Part shown: one piece after another, positions 63,237-64,000 of the stretch
Layout of the letters: each line of letters starts with the position of its first letter
Numbering within the stretch: the stretch's first letter is position 1
Assembly (NCBI RefSeq): GCF_003315135.1
Contig: NZ_QNRK01000001.1
Span: forward strand, 69,458 to 133,457
From: Roseiarcus fermentans
Lineage (GTDB): Bacteria > Pseudomonadota > Alphaproteobacteria > Rhizobiales > Beijerinckiaceae
DNA length: 64,000 nucleotides
Direction of reading: 5' to 3'
Program-made: the position numbers and the translations under genes
The notes under the pieces: generated by a model
The model's input: the letters and a program-made list of their open reading frames with translations, nothing else
What the model was told of the DNA's origin: nothing
Databases searched by the model: none

Positions 63237-64000
63237 ATGGCCAAGATTCTGCCGGTGATCATGTGCGGCGGCTCGGGCACGCGGGTCTGGCCCGAATCCC
63301 GTGAGAGCCTGCCAAAGCAGTTCATTCCGCTGATCGGCGATCGGTCGACCTTCCAGTCGATCGTGGGCGTGGTGAGCGACGAGGCCGTGTTCGAGAGGCC
63401 GGTCGTCATCACCAACTTCGACTACCGGTTTCGGGTCGCCGAGCAGCTCGAGGACATTGGCGCGAAGGCGACCATTCTGCTCGAGCCCGAGCGGCGCGAC
63501 AGCGCGGCTGCGGTCGGCGCGGCGGCGGCCTGGGCGGCCGCTCGCGACCCGAAGACGATCGTCGCAATCCTCGCCGCCGACCACGTGTTCAAGAACGAGA
63601 AGGAGTTCGTTCGTCTGTGCGGCGAGGCGGCCGCGGCCGCGGAGGCGGGCGCAATCGTGACCTTCGGCGTGAAGCCGGACCATCCCGCGACCGGCTACGG
63701 GTATATTCATCCCGCCGAGGCGCTCTCCGTCGACCCGAAGGTCCGTCGCGTCGAACGCTTTGTCGAGAAGCCGAACGAGGATCTGGCAAAAACCTTTATC
63801 GAGAACGGTTATCTGTGGAATTCCGGGAACTTTATCTTCCGGGCCGACGTCATGATCGAGGAGCTCGCGCAGTTCGAGCCGAAGATCGCCTCCGCGGCCG
63901 CCGCCGCGGTCGCCCTCGCCAAGGAGGATCTCGGCTTCCTCGTCCTCGATCGCGACGCTTTCGTCCAGGCGCCGCGCATCTCGATCGACTATGCGGTGAT
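63237..64000 (+). CDS. Mannose-1-phosphate guanylyltransferase, 5' part (runs off window)
   Basis: The first 254 residues are visible with no stop before the window ends. MCGGSGTRVWPESRESLPKQ is the nucleotidyltransferase signature, LLEPERRDSAAAVGAAA, ILAADHVF, GVKPDHPATGYGYI and VERFVEKPNED follow as in ManC/XanB. It makes GDP-mannose for polysaccharide or fucose/rhamnose synthesis. A GTG one codon before the ATG is an alternative start. Confidence 0.92.
   Translation, partial: MAKILPVIMCGGSGTRVWPESRESLPKQFIPLIGDRSTFQSIVGVVSDEAVFERPVVITNFDYRFRVAEQLEDIGAKATILLEPERRDSAAAVGAAAAWAAARDPKTIVAILAADHVFKNEKEFVRLCGEAAAAAEAGAIVTFGVKPDHPATGYGYIHPAEALSVDPKVRRVERFVEKPNEDLAKTFIENGYLWNSGNFIFRADVMIEELAQFEPKIASAAAAAVALAKEDLGFLVLDRDAFVQAPRISIDYAV

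Noticed and set aside
1-64000. CRISPR array
   Set aside because: No regularly spaced direct repeats of 20-40 bp with unique spacers were seen; the only dense repeat is the hexamer cluster at 44687-44806.

Overview
The window is a high-GC chromosome segment with long antisense open frames, many short-spaced operons and a tRNA-His that lacks the extra 5' G and has A at the discriminator position. That tRNA form is known from many alpha-proteobacteria. Together with the gene content (SfnG/SfnB/SsuD sulfur genes, RpiR-controlled polyol genes, Ppc, B12-dependent acyl-CoA mutase) it suggests a Hyphomicrobiales-type alpha-proteobacterium. The genus cannot be read from the sequence.

Layout. (1) 1-5.6 kb: carbohydrate/polyol genes (two related short-chain dehydrogenases, a ketose-3-epimerase-like TIM barrel, an RpiR regulator, a glycerol kinase-type FGGY kinase). 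(2) 6.1-18.5 kb: an organosulfur island. One tightly spaced operon encodes flavin reductase, dimethylsulfone monooxygenase SfnG, a complete branched-chain-amino-acid-type ABC importer and SfnB. It is followed by an Lrp-type regulator, an amidohydrolase, SsuD and a FAD/NAD(P)-binding protein. (3) 18.5-23.3 kb: an accessory patch with an integrase relic, two small proteins and an AT-richer gene for a 1042-residue SIR2-STAND-TPR protein with an OB-fold-like tail (candidate phage-defence NADase), ending at the 3' end of a tRNA-Leu. (4) 23.7-27.4 kb: core genes ppc, a DUF4239-like membrane protein and tRNA-His.

(5) 27.4-51.5 kb: a 24-kb integrative island in tRNA-His, bounded by an exact 40-bp repeat of the tRNA 3' end. 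It holds a BREX phage-defence operon on the minus strand (brxE-brxA-brxB-brxC-pglX-pglZ-brxL) followed by a GIY-YIG-like protein and a coiled-coil protein of unknown role. A divergent serine recombinase, a primase/helicase/Toprim replication-like module, an AlpA-type regulator and a tyrosine integrase fill the right part. The combination of BrxE (a type 6 marker) with BrxL (a type 1 effector) and the AT-rich block inside pglX are the most notable points.

(6) 51.9-59.2 kb: a CoA-ligase, thioesterase, TetR regulator with a candidate operator, a two-subunit B12-dependent acyl-CoA mutase with its MeaB chaperone, and an aldehyde dehydrogenase. The mutase lacks the arginine that holds the carboxylate of methylmalonyl-CoA, so its substrate is probably different. 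(7) 59.3-64 kb: a LysR regulator, a non-pyrrolysine MttB-family methyltransferase, an MFS transporter and the start of a mannose-1-phosphate guanylyltransferase that runs off the window.

Both accessory patches sit against tRNA genes and carry defence genes. The flanking metabolic operons look like ordinary resident chromosome. All function calls are by reading motifs; no database search was run.
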